Shown here one piece after another: positions 1 through 12,700 of a DNA stretch of 64,000 nt; position 1 is the first letter of the stretch, and each line of letters opens with the position of its first letter. The notes under the pieces were generated by a model, which worked only from the letters and a program-made list of their open reading frames with translations, made no database searches and was not told where the DNA came from. Source of the stretch: Pedinophyceae sp. YPF-701. Its lineage: Eukaryota; Chlorophyta; Pedinophyceae. Both the position numbers and the translations under genes were made by a program. The stretch covers positions 1 through 64,000 of the forward strand of contig CAJZHL010000032.1 in the NCBI GenBank assembly GCA_916048055.1. The letters are read 5' to 3'.

Positions 1-3000
1 CCACGACGGCGGCGCTCACCACGACGGCACCGACCGCCACCATTGCGCCGACCACGACGGCGGCGCCCACGACGACGGCAGCGTCCACCACGACGGCGGC
101 TCCCACGACGACGGCGGCGCCCACCACGACGATGGCTGGGACCACGACGGCTCCGAACACGACTGTCGTCGCAACCACGACGGCGGCTCCCACCACGACG
201 GAGCCGGCCACCACGACGGTGGCGTCGACCACCACGGCGGTGCGACCAGGTTTTGCAGTGCTTTGACCACGACGGGTAGCGGTTTCAATGACAACGGGCG
301 GGCGCTCGCACGACGGCAGTTAAATTACTTACGATGGGCAGAGCGCCACGACGCGTTTCCACCACGACGGCAGCCCCTACCACGACGGTAGCACCAACCA
401 CCACGGCAGCGCCCGCCACGACGACAGCGCCGACCACCACGACGGCAGCACCTACCACGACGGCTGCACCAACCACTACGGCAGCGTCCACGACGACGGC
501 GGCGCCGACCACCACGGCGGCAGCTACCACTGCGGAGGTTGGCACGACTCAACCAGCTGCGTCGACGGTCTTCGCCTATGTCAACCTCGAGTCCGACTGG
601 ACGCCCTGCAACGTGACGTGTGGGAACGGCATCCAGACGAACGAGGCGAGGTGCATGAAGTTCACCTTTTTCCCGGTGAACGGCACGTTCACGGCCGGCA
701 CGCCCGTGCCCGATGCAGAGTGCATCAGGGAAGGTCTCAGTAAGCCGCCTCCTGCGCAAAGAATATGCATCGAAGCACCCTGCCAGCGGCCAAGCCTGCT
801 CTTCGGGCCCTTCGGGGCGTGCAACGCCCAGTGCGGCGGCGGCCTGCGCTTCAGGACAGCCTTCTGCGTGGACGATGTCTCCCAGGCTCCGCTGCCCTTC
901 TCAAGCTGCGACTTCTCCCTCTCCCGAAACCTGACCTTGGTGACCGAGGCCTGCAACACACAAGCATGCGCGGACTTTGTCCTCGAGTACCCTGACGCGT
1001 GGACAACCTGCCCAGCGGCGTGCTGGGATCGTGCTGCGGGCGCGCCCATCCCCACGCAGACTCGATCTGCGGTCTGCATCAATGGCACCAGCAGCCAGCC
1101 TGTCGACGTGAGCAGCTGCCTCGGCTTCGGGCTCGAGATCGATCTCACGTTGCTGGAGCGGCCCTGCAACGTGGAACCTTGCGTCACCTACGAGTGGTCC
1201 ACGGACAGCTGGAGCAGCTGCGTCGACAGTGGCGGGCAGCTGGCGACGTGCGAAGCTGGCAGCGGCGAATCCTACGCGCAGACGCGCGCCGTTGTGTGCA
1301 CAGGCAGCGACGGCAGCGTCGTGTCGGGCTCTGCTGCCACGGAACTGTGTGGGCCTTCACCGCCCACGTCGCGGCCGTGTGCCAACTCCGCACCAGTCGC
1401 CAGCTCACAGCACCTGCCGCTGTGTCCAGGCATCGACGGGTGCAGTGCTCAGCCCTGCGCATACTCTGCGGAGAGCATCCCCGCCGAGAGGCGCAACAGA
1501 TGCGTTCCGAACGGGGCGTCGTTCACGTGCGAGTGCGCCAGCGACATCAACGGCAACCCCCTGTACACCGGCACGCGGTGCGAGTCGATTGTGCGGCCGG
1601 AGTGTCCCGCACCGGGCAAGATGTACGTCGTGAACGGAGTGGACACCTGCTGCGAGTCCGGAGTGTACACGTCGACCCTGGAGTGCTGTCCGTTCTCCGA
1701 CATGGTCGAGGACGCCAACGGAGCCTGCTGCTTCCGCGATGCGCAGACGGCCCGGGGGCGTGGCCCTGTCCTGGACGGGTGCAACGTCTGTGGGGGCCGC
1801 GGGCGGGGACGGATCGGCGGCGAGTGCTGCGAGGGCAGGGCCGACAAGCTGGGCAAGTGCTGCCCGCCAAACAACCCCTTCACGGGGCTCGCGCAGGAGG
1901 TCGACGAGTGCGGGAACTGCGGAGGCAACAACGCCCAGTGCGCCTATGATGCCACCGTCACTTTTGACGTTCCTCTGGCCAACCGCAACCACCCAGAGCT
2001 CGACAGCACCATTGAGACCTGGACAGCAGAGTCTACTGGCGTTGGCAAGTACAGAGTCAAGATGCGGAGGCGCGGCGGCGGCGCATCGGGCGGTCTGGAC
2101 GCCACTATCTTCCTTGGGGGGGTCGAGCGCGACGGCGACAAGGTGCTGACTCAGGGGCAGATCGCGAGCGACATCGCCAGCGCTGTCGCCAACGGCAAGG
2201 AGCTGCGGACATCAGGGTCCGGGCCCGTGGCGCGAGCGTTGCGCCGCCTGCTACAGACCCTCCTGGGGACGGGCACTGGGTTCGAAGCCGTGGACTCGTT
2301 CTCCCAGTGTGGGAACGGCGTGTGCGAAAGCGCATCGGAGACGGTAGTGATTGGGCCTGATGGCCCCCAGTCGGGCTGCACCACGATTGGACCCTCGGGC
2401 GCGCCTGACTGCGGCAGCGCAGTGTACTCGTGCAACGCGCCGGACTGGCTGCCGACCCTTGCGTGCGGTGGCGTCGGCGCGTGCGTCGCGGACGACGCTG
2501 CCGCGCCGCTGCTACAGCAGATGGCCATCTGCCAGTGCGACACGGGGTACGCCGGCGAGGCGTGTCAGCTGTGCGCGGCCGACTACGTCGAAGTCGAGGG
2601 CAGCCGCGCGTCTGGGGCGCTGCAGTGTCTGCGGCTGACTGTCAGCGCCGTGCAAGCGATCGCCACCGGCACGCCTGCGCCGGCGCCGACGGCGGCACCG
2701 GTTGCTACGCCAGCCCCCGCTTCGACGGGCGCGCCGGCAGCATCCCCCGCCCCTGTCGCAACGGACGCGCCGGGCGCAACGCCTGCGCCGGGTATCACTC
2801 CCTCTGGAGGGCAGGCAGCACAGCCGACGGACGCCTCGGGCAACGGAGGGCGGCCCGATGACGCATCACGCCCGGGACAGGGGCCGCCCGCCGGGGACGG
2901 CCCATCGACCGAACAGGGTCAGGATTCTGGAGACGGCGCTCCTGGTGATGGCCGTGGGCCTGGACAGGAGGATGGGCCCAGTGATACTCCTGCGGCGGAG

Positions 3001-3306
3001 CAGGGAGGCGGTGGAGGCTCGTCGCCGCCAACCCTGATTGTCGCTGCGGCTGTCGGCGCCGCGGTTGCGTGCGCGGTCGTCCTCGCGGTCGGGACTCTGG
3101 CCATCAAGCGGGCGCGCAGACGCAGGTACTTGCGGCGGAGCAGCGATGGGGGCGACAGCGCGTCGTCGAGCAGCCGAAATCAGGTGCTGCCTTTGCCAGC
3201 CGCGTTCCACGGTCGTCCCAAATTCATGGTCGAATACCCGCAACCTCGACCGGGCCTGGAGTCTCCCCCCCACTCAATCGATACAGTTTCGCCCCGGCTT
3301 GCCTGA
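1..3306 (+). CDS. Mucin-like/TSP1/EGF transmembrane surface protein, copy 1 (5' end outside window)
   Basis: The visible part starts inside a Thr/Ala/Pro array (codons from base 3), crosses a non-repeat stretch at about 250-343 that is probably an intron, and continues in one open frame from 334 to the stop at 3304-3306. Domains in order: TTTAAP-type stalk (to about 540); four Cys/Trp modules resembling TSP1 repeats (WTPCNVTCGNG; FGACNAQCGGG; WTTCPAACW; WSSCVDSGG); an EGF-like module; a Cys-rich block with CNVCGG and CGNCGG motifs; another EGF-like module (CQCDTGYAGEACQLC); a Pro/Ala/Gly-rich spacer; one hydrophobic membrane helix (about 3040-3110, followed by KRARRRR); and a short Ser-rich cytoplasmic tail. 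It is probably a type I cell-surface or matrix glycoprotein. It is a near-identical tandem copy of the 3' half of the gene at 6.8-14.4 kb, so its missing 5' part presumably carries a signal peptide and P domain. The intron (donor 250, acceptor near 319 or 343) is inferred. Confidence 0.8.
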
Positions 3307-6300
3307 ACTCAGCTCAGAACAGCTCCTGCATGACCATGGTGCACCATCTTGACCTGGAGTTCCTGGCCACCGTCGAGTTCGGAGCGCACGCAACTTTCCA
3401 ATGCAGTACCATGCCAGAATCAAAACGCCCCTTGCAAGCGACGTGCGTTGCACTGCGCGTGCTGAGCATGAAGTTAGTTGGTAACCACACAGAATATGTC
3501 ATGGCACAGCATCCGGTCCAAGAAGAATGTGACACGAATGCCACGTCGAACTTCGTCGCTTTCACGCGCCTGCGCGCCCCTCATTGCGAGCGAAACATTG
3601 ACTCAGCAGCACATGCATGTCTGCCCACACATTGGAGGCGTTGTGTTTACCACGCCATGTCGATTCCGTTATGCGCGCGATGTGTGCAACCACCGGACTT
3701 GCGGACAGCAACCACCCTGACCCGCCGTTGCCGCCATTCTTCTCAGCCCAGCACGGACGGGGGTGCCGACCTCGGCGCATGACGACGGCCTGCCGGCACG
3801 CGACAGCTAGTCGCGACGAGAACGCGAACATCAGGTGGCTTCACTCTGCATGCTACGCGCTGGCAACTGGCTGTGGGCTAGTAACAGTGCCGTCCCCCGC
3901 GTGTACCCCGATGATGTGCACCGCAAAGCCAATGATCATCTTCGTCTCATCTTCGCGCGTACGTGCAGGCTGCCAAGCCCACGATGTGATCAATCGCCGC
4001 ATCTGTTGGGCCTGAGCTGCTCTCGGCCACCCTATCTTGTTCATTTCCCACGGCCCTCAGCAAGCTTGCTTCACTGAACGTTTCTCGGCAAGAGAGGCAA
4101 GCGCGGAACGAAGGGAGCCGACAATGCGGCAGGGGTCTCTGTGGGACCGCGCGGCGCGGGCCGAATTCGGGCGTGTCCCCGAATGCTTTTCGGCGCGGTG
4201 CCGAGGGCGCTTCATCGAGGTGGAGTGTCCACGCCTGGCAGCGCTGATGCTCCCAGAGGGAGTCCGGGACTGCGGCAGTCTGCCCCTCCAGCATGAAGAC
4301 CGTCTTTGGTGCGGCCGCGATACGCCGCGCCGGAGTGTTCACGGTGGCATCGATGTGTGGGAAAGCGACGCACGCGTTCGGGCTGCCCGGAGGCTTGGTG
4401 GCACTGGTCCAGGCCTCTGCGTATCGTGCCTGGACTGCCGATTGACGTCCAGGATGAGCGTGAACTCGAGATGGTGATGATGTGGATGAAGTGCGGTGGG
4501 TGGAGCATCGGTCGGGCATCACGCGGTGCCTCAGAGGCGGGCCTTGCCTCACAGAGCAGCGACAGGCGGGCGCCGGGCGAACCAATGCGTCTCCGGATGG
4601 TGCGTCGAGGCCCATACCGCAATCATGCGTTTCAGGAGCAGCCGTTGAAGTACTCCCGCGTTCAGTTCCGGACGCCACCGCCCGAGAGAGCAGCGCAACA
4701 GAATGTCCTTGGCGGGACCCGCAGCTGCCGCTCTCGGACGCGTGTCTGGGGTTGTTTCGTGCGGATACTTGGAACACTGGACCTTCGCACGCAGGCAGCA
4801 CTTTCCTGGCCGCGCACCATGCCTCCCTGCATCCAGCGGAGGCGCGCTGCTGCTGCATTACACCAGATGCGCGAGTGCTGCCGCTCAGGGCGAAACACAT
4901 CCATTTTGACTGATTCATGCAGGACGTGCGGGTGTGGCCTGCGTCTTACATCGTCAGAAGGCCACATCGCGGCCGGGGCGACCAGACGGCCTCACGCCGC
5001 GTCCCGCTGCTCGCTGCCGCGCGCCGACCGCGGCACAGGCGGCTCGCCAACGGACCGGCGCCCCACCATCCCGGCCTTCCCGTGACGCGATGGACGATCG
5101 TGCCCTGACGGCCCGGTGTGCCTCTTGGCGGACTGCACCGCCACTCCCCCCCTATACACGCGCCCGCATGTTCACACCACTCCCGCCGCGGTCGCTGGCC
5201 GCCATCTGTGGCTCCATCTGCACGCGCCGCCGCCTTCGCCGTTTGTCAGAAACGCCGAGGACGAGTGCCCAGCTCCCGCCGACAGCATTAGCGACGTGGC
5301 AGACGGCCCGCGCGAGGTGGCGGCGGGCGCAGCGAGGGCCGCTGCGGTGACACGTGGGGGGTCATACCGGCAGCCGACACGCAGGTGTGCGGCACCGATC
5401 CGGCTGCGCTGGAAGCAGTGCGGCAAGCTGTTGGTGACTGGTCGCGGCGCCACAGGGGAATGAGGGGGGGAACGAGGGGAGGAGGGGGCTATCGGCAGGT
5501 ACGTCAGTCGAGTCCCAGGTCGTGCGTTCGTGCCGAGTTGGTGTCGAGGAGGTCCGCGTCGGGTCGGATTGCTGCCGCCATTGTGTTGAGCTTGTACAGG
5601 ACGCGGTGGAAGACGGGCCCGCCGTTGAGGACCGGCAGGCAGACCGTTGCGTCGCGCCCGACATCGCCGCCTGCCGCCGCCCGTTGTTGCAGTCGTCGAT
5701 GAGCGCCTGTGCTTGCTGCTTGAAGTACTTCGCTGACGACATCGTCGTGCTGTCCGCCCACGTGCACCCCACGGCTGGGCGGGCGGCAGGTCGTCCAGCG
5801 GCGCGCGCGCCTGGATGACGTCCCGGGATGTGCACTCGGCGAGCAGGTGCACCACGTCCTCGGTCGCCGTTGCGTCGCCACAGAACCTGCACGTGCGCTG
5901 CGGTAGTGGCTCACGCGCCCACGCATCGCGGTTGGCACGCAGGTACGAGATGTCAAGTGACCTGCGACACGCACTGCAGGACGCGGGTGGTGGAATGGAG
6001 GCCACGCAGGTGCGGTCGCATCACATGTGCGGCGGACTACGCTGGGGAATTGTCGCGGGCGTCTCGCGACGGAACCAGGCCTTGTCCGGCATCTGCAGGT
6101 AGTGAGCGCGGCAGGCCGCGGCGACATGGCCGCCGACTGGCTGCTCGGTGCGCGGATCGCCGCTGGAGAGCCTCCGATGCGCTGCTACATCGGGGGCTCC
6201 TGCGGCGAAGGCTTGCCGGGCCGCGAGGACGGACGCGGCCCTGTGCGGCTCGCGTCTGGACCGCCGGGTCGCCCCCAGGCGAGACGGAGGGTCGGTGCGG

Positions 6301-6793
6301 GACGCATGATGCAGGACAACCTGTCCATGGGGCGTCCTGGACTGGACGCCTCGGGTGGTCCACGGCGGGCCCGGGGGAGCTCATCGGCACGGCGCGCCGG
6401 CAATGGTCGCATGTACCCTGTCTAACTGGCCAGGATCTTCATCCAGGCCACTGTTCCGACGTACGGAGCGAGGGATCTGCCGCAAACTCGCTGTGCGGTG
6501 CGGGGCAGGCCACACTGCGGCCCTGTCCCGCGACTCTCCGCGGTCAGCGGCGTCTTATCCCGCAAGGGTGATATCAATTTCTCCCGAGGTGAGCGCGTGG
6601 GACAGCTCTTCAGGGCCTGGCACGTCGCGCTGCGGATTGCCCTCCGAGACACTTCTTCGGGGCGATTCTCGCTCGATGTCGCGCTCGCGCAAGAGCATCG
6701 CTGCGTAATTCTGCGGGTTGACACAATATCTAGCGCGAGAAACCGTTGCACTTCGCCTCGACGTCACCCCATTCGCAGATCCGTGGAGGCAGG
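3307..6793. other. 3.5-kb intergenic stretch between the two surface-protein copies
   Basis: The first 300 bp are the 3' flank of copy 1 and are partly conserved in the flank of copy 2 (for example GACTCAGCAGCACATGC near 3602 and 14737). The GC bias is weaker than in the coding regions. Open frames occur on both strands at about 3.9-5.1 kb, but none shows a recognisable domain. A LINE-like remnant lies at about 5.2-6.4 kb. No confident host gene is seen. Confidence 0.6.
5172..6390 (-). mobile_element. Decayed LINE-like retrotransposon fragment (C-terminal zinc-knuckle region)
   Basis: On the minus strand a stretch reads RTCRFCGDATATEDVVHLLA followed by ECTSRDV (about 5810-5905), preceded by a leucine-rich segment with an R-rich linker. 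This is the pattern RxCxxC...E..HLL.xC found at the C terminus of many non-LTR retrotransposon ORF2 proteins (the zf-RVT type). The surrounding frame is interrupted and no reverse transcriptase core is seen, so this is a remnant. A chance match in a short stretch remains possible. Confidence 0.4.
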
Positions 6794-9700
6794 ATGCTGC
6801 GTTGCAGCACCATGGCCAGTCGTTGCGTCCTGCTCCTGCTCGTCTCCCTCGCCCTGGGACAGCTGGCCTCTGCCACGGAGGCCACCTGCGCCGTGGGGCG
6901 GCGGTGCGTAGGCGTGGTCGCGGGGGCCTACCCGCCTCGCGCCATCCAGGCGCTGGAGCGGCTGGGGATGCACGCCGTGGAGCTGTCGACGTCGAAGCTC
7001 GCGGACCTGACGCGCGACGAGGTGTCGGAGCTGGAGGCGGTGATGCTGGGGTCGACGGGCTTCTGCGGGCTGCCTGGTATCGAGGCGATGGCGCTGGACG
7101 GGACGTTTGGCAACATGCTGCTGTCGCCGGGGCCGCTGACGGACTCGCAAGAAGTGGCGCTGACGTTCACGGACGAGGCGCAGTACGCCACGGCGCGGGG
7201 CCTGATGGGCGACGCGTCGGTGGTGAGCGAGTACAGGTCGACGTCTTGCGTGGTCAACGGCACGCCCACGTACGTGGCCGAGGGGTGTCGGGTGGTGGTG
7301 TGGGACCCGCTGGTGCCGATGCTGGAGTACGTGGTGTCGGGTGGCGCGCCGGGGCTGGTGGCGGACGGCGGGTCGTGCACGGAGTCGCTGGGCGTGCGGC
7401 GGGCGTACCCCGACGTGGCCTTCGTCGAGGTGCAGATGCTGAGGGCTGACGAGTCGCCGGAGCCGCTGCCTGAGGGGCTGCAGAGCTTTGCGGATGTGCT
7501 AGAGGCGGCGTGCGGGACGTACGCGAGGCCGTTCAATCGCGGCGCACCAGCATGCGGGGAGCTGTTTTGGCGTGTCTTCACTCTCGGGGACCTCGCGGAG
7601 GCGGCGGCGAAGGGGACGCGGCCGCTGGGCGTCTCGTCGGCGGTCGGGGGCGGCGTGGTGTTTTACCGTCGCGAGGGCGACCCCGTGGCGCCGTGGCAGC
7701 CGAACGTGACGGAGGTGACGTTCAGCAGGACGCCCGCGCTGCGCGTGCCCGCGGAGGGGTCTGCGGGCGAGGTGCGGAGCAGCGTGGAGGTGCCGGAGGG
7801 GTGCTACGTGTGGGACGTGGACGTGGCGGTCGCCATCACGCACACGCACGCGGCGGACCTGGAGCTGGCGCTGGTGCACGAGGGGCGCGATGGGAGGCGC
7901 GAGGTGCGGCTGACGCGGGACCAGGGCGGGTCGGCGGACGACGCGTACGTGAGGACGGTGTTTGACGACGAGGCGACGCGGAGGGTGGGCGCTCTCTCGT
8001 CCTCTGCTGCGAGGCACGGGCCGTTTGCGGGGAGGTACAGGGCAGACGGTGGCGCCGGGGTGCAAGGGTTTGAGTACGCGGACGCGACGGGGGTATGGAC
8101 GCTGGTGGTGCGCGACGACGAGGCGAAGGACGTGGGCGTACTGCACGCGTGGCAGCTGCGACTGGAGTGCTACGGGGCGGTGGGGAGGTTTGTGCCTGCA
8201 GCGCTGGAGCGGAAGGCGACGCTGGTGAGTGCGGGGCGGGGCGTGGTTCAGACCGTGATGACTTGCTGCGGTGATGATGGCAGCATGTAGCGGCGGCCAT
8301 GCGGGGGCGGCTTGCCGAGTAATCGTGGTGAGCGCTGTGCTGGATAATTGCAGGTGTCGTCGCCGCTGTGTGCAGCGGGGCGGCGGTGCGTGGCGATGGC
8401 GGAGGGTGGCAACCACTTGTCGTCGCGGGCCGGGCGGGCCCTGGAGACGGTGGGCAACGCAACGGTCGTGCCCAACACGACCATCGTGCCGAACGCTACG
8501 ACGGCACCGGCCGCGTCCACCTTCCCCGCGACGACGGTGCCCCCGAGTACGACAGTGACACCGACCGCGACCACGGCGCCCGTGGTCAACGCAACAATCG
8601 CGCCCAACACCACCATCGTGCCGAACGCTACGACGGCACCGGCCGCGTCCACCTTCCCCGCGACGACGGTGCCCCCGAGTACGACAGTGACACCGGCCGC
8701 GACCACGGCGCCCGTGGTCAACGCAACAATCGCGCCCAACACGACCATCGTGCCGAACGCTACGACGGCACCGGCCGCGGCCACCTTCCCCGCGACGACG
8801 GTGCCCCCGAGTACGACAGTGACACCGACCGCGACCACGGCGCCCGTGGTCAACGCAACAATCGCGCCCAACACCACCATCGTGCCGAACGCTACGACGG
8901 CACCGGCCGCGACGACGGTGCCCCCGAGTACGACAGTGACGCCGGCCGCGACCACGGTGCCCGCGGTCAACGCAACAATCGCGCCCAACACCACCATCGT
9001 GCCGAACGCTACGACGGCACCGGCCGCGACGACGGTGCCCCCGAGTACGACAGTGACGCCGGCCGCGACCACGGCACCCGCGGTCAACGCAACAATCGCG
9101 CCCAACACGACCATCGTGCCGAACGCTACGACGACGCCGGCCGCGACGACGGTGCCCCCGAGTACGACAGTGACGCCGGCCGCGACCACGGCGCCCGCGG
9201 TCAACGCGACGGTCGCGCCCAACACGACCATCGTGCCGAACGCTACGACGTCTCCGGCCGCGACGACTGTGCCCCCGAGTACGACAGTGACACCGGCCGC
9301 GACCACGGTGCCCGCGGTCAACGCGACGGTCGCGCCCAACACGACCATCGTGCCGAACGCTACGACGGCACCGGCCGCGTCCACCTTCCCCGCGACGACG
9401 GTGCCCCCGAGTACGACAGTGACGCCGGCCGCGTCCACCTTCCCCGCGACGACGGTGCCCCCGAGTACGACAGTGACGCCGGCCGCGAACACCACGGTGG
9501 TCGTCAACGCAACGGTGGCACCGACGACACCAGCGACCAGCACGGTGGTGGCTGCGACCACGGCGCCCGCGGTCACCGCAACGGTCGCGCCCAACACGAC
9601 CATCGTGCCGAACGCTACGACGGCACCGGCCGCGTCCACCTTCCCCGCGACGACGGTGCCCCCGAGTACGACAGTGACGCCGGCCGCGAACACCACGGTG

Positions 9701-12700
9701 GTCGTCAACGCAACGGTGGCACCGACGACGACGACACCAGCGACCAGCACGGTGGTGGCTGCGACCACGGCGCCCGCGGTCAACGCGACGGTCGCGCCCA
9801 ACACGACCATCGTGCCGAACGCTACGACGGCACCGGCCGCGTCCACCTTCCCCGCGACGACGGTGCCCCCGAGTACGACAGTGACGCCGGCCGCGAACAC
9901 CACGGTGGTCGTCAACGCAACGGTGGCACCGACGACGACGACACCAGCGACCAGCACGGTGGTGGCTGCGACCACGGCGCCCGCGGTCAACGCGACGGTC
10001 GCGCCCAACACCACCATCGTGCCGAACGCTACGACGGCGCCGGCCGCGACGACGGTGCCCCCGAGTACGACACTGACACCGGCCGCGACCACGGTGCCCG
10101 TGGTCAACGCAACAATCGCGCCCAACACGACCATCGTGCCGAACGCTACGACGGCGCCGGCCGCGACGACGGTGCCCCCGAGTACGACACTGACACCGGC
10201 CGCGACCACGGTGCCCGTGGTCAACGCAACGGTCGCGCCTAACACGACCATCGTGCCGAACGCTACGACGGCGCCGGCCGCGACGACGGTGCCCCCGAGT
10301 ACGACACTGACGCCGGCCGCGACCACGGCGCCCGCGGTCAACGCGACGGTCGCGCCCAACACGACCATCGTGCCGAACGCTACGACGGCACCGGCCGCGT
10401 CCACCTTCCCCGCGACGACGGTGCCCCGAGTACGACAGTGACGCCGGCCGCGAACACCACGGTGGTCGTCAACGCAACGGTGGCACCGACGACGACGACA
10501 CCAGCGACCAGCACGGTGGTGGCTGCGACCACGGCGCCCGCGGTCACCGCAACGGTCGCGCCCAACACGACCATTGTGCCGAACGCTACGACGGCACCGG
10601 CCGCGTCCACCTTCCCCGCGACGACGGTGCCCCCGAGTACGACACTGACGCCGGCCGCGAACACCACGGTGGTCGTCAACGCAACGGTGGCACCGACGAC
10701 GACAGTTGCCGCGACGACGACAGCGGCGGCCAGCACGGTAGTTGCGACTGCTACGACGGCGCCGACCACAACAGCGGCTCCGAACACGACCGTGGTTGCA
10801 ACCACAACTGTTGCGCCGGCAACGACGGCGGCACCAACCAGTACGGTAGCGGCTACAACGACGGCGGCTCCCACGACGACGGCGGCGCCGACCACAACGG
10901 CGGCGCCCACGACGACGGCGGCTCCCACGACGACGGCGGCGCCCACGACGACGGCGGCGCCCACGACGACGGCGGCGCCCACCACAACGGCGGCGCCGAC
11001 CACAACGGCGGCGCCCACGACGACGGCGGCTCCCACGACGACGGCGGCGCCCACGACGACGGCGGCGCCCACGACGACGGCGGCGCCCACCACAACGGCG
11101 GCGCCGACCACAACGGCGGCGCCCCGACGACGGCGGCTCCTACGACGACGGCGGCGCCCACCTGCAGCGGCGCCGACCACAACAGCGGCGCCAACGACGA
11201 CGGCGGCTCCCGACGACGGCGGCGCCCGACGACGGCGGCGCCTGGCGACGGCAGCTCCCACCACTACGGCGGCGCCCACGACGACGGCAGCTCCCACCAC
11301 TACGGCGGCGCCCACGACGACGGCGGCGCCCACAACGGCGGCGCCTACCACAACGGCGGCTCCCACGACGACGGCGGCGGCTCCCACGACGTCGGCGGCG
11401 CCGACCACGACGACGGCGGCGCCGACAACGACGACGGCGGCGCCGACCACGACGACGGCTGCGCCGACCACGACGACGGCGGCGCCGACCACGACGGGAG
11501 CACCGACCACGAGTCCGGCGGCGGCCACGACGACGGCGGCGCCCACCACGACGGCAGCGTCAGCGACGACAGCGGCGCCCACCACGACGGGAGCACCGAC
11601 CACGACGGCGGCGCCCGCCACGACGACAGCGGCGCCCACCACGACGGCAGCACCTACCACGACGGCAGCACCAACCACCACGGCAGCGCCCACGACGACG
11701 GCGGCGCCGACCACCACGGTGGCAGCTACCACTGCGGAGGTTGGCACGACTCAACCAGCTGCGTCGACGGTCTTCGCCTATGTCAACCTCGAGTCCGACT
11801 GGACGCCCTGCAACGTGACGATGTGGGAACGGCATCCAGACGAACGAGGCGAGGTGCATGAAGTTCACCTTTTTCCCGGTGAACGGCACGTTCACGGCCG
11901 GCACGCCCGTGCCCGATGCAGAAGTGCATCAGGGAAGGTCTCAGTAAGCCGCCTCCTGCGCAAAGAATATGCATCGAAGCACCCTGCCAGCGGCCAAGCC
12001 TGCTCTTCGGGCCCTTCGGGGCGTGCAACGCCCAGTGCGGCGGCGGCCTGCGCTTCAGGACAGCCTTCTGCGTGGACGATGTCTCCCAGGCTCCGCTGCC
12101 CTTCTCAAGCTGCGACTTCTCCCTCTCCCGAAACCTGACCTTGGTGACCGAGGCCTGCAACACACAAGCATGCGCGGACTTTGTCCTCGAGTACCCTGAC
12201 GCGTGGACAACCTGCCCAGCGGCGTGCTGGGATCGTGCTGCGGGCGCGCCCATCCCCACGCAGACTCGATCTGCGGTCTGCATCAATGGCACCAGCAGCC
12301 AGCCTGTCGACGTGAGCAGCTGCCTCGGCTTCGGGCTCGAGATCGATCTCACGTTGCTGGAGCGGCCCTGCAACGTGGAACCTTGCGTCACCTACGAGTG
12401 GTCCACGGACAGCTGGAGCAGCTGCGTCGACAGTGGCGGGCAGCTGGCGACGTGCGAAGCTGGCAGCGGCGAATCCTACGCGCAGACGCGCGCCGTTGTG
12501 TGCACAGGCAGCGACGGCAGCGTCGTGTCGGGCTCTGCTGCCACGGAACTGTGTGGGCCTTCACCGCCCACGTCGCGGCCGTGCACCAACTCCGCACCAG
12601 TCGCCAGCTCACAGCACCTACCGCTGTGTCCAGGCATCGACGGGTGCAGTGCTCAGCCCTGCGCATACTCTGCGGAGAGCATCCCCGCTGAGAGGCGCAA

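Noticed and set aside
3947-4918. Minus-strand frame of 323 codons and an overlapping plus-strand frame of 259 codons
   Set aside because: Composition is fairly balanced, but neither strand shows a domain, splice structure or conserved motif; kept only as unexplained intergenic sequence.
8248-10404. Minus-strand frame of about 718 codons (Val/Ala/Gly-rich)
   Set aside because: Mirror image of the plus-strand coding repeats, which have no stops in any frame; no domain and no start context.
8460-10440. Regular 117/132-bp repeats considered as a CRISPR-like or satellite array
   Set aside because: Units have no constant-repeat/variable-spacer structure, lengths are multiples of three, and the frame encodes Thr/Asn/Pro-rich protein continuous with flanking exons.
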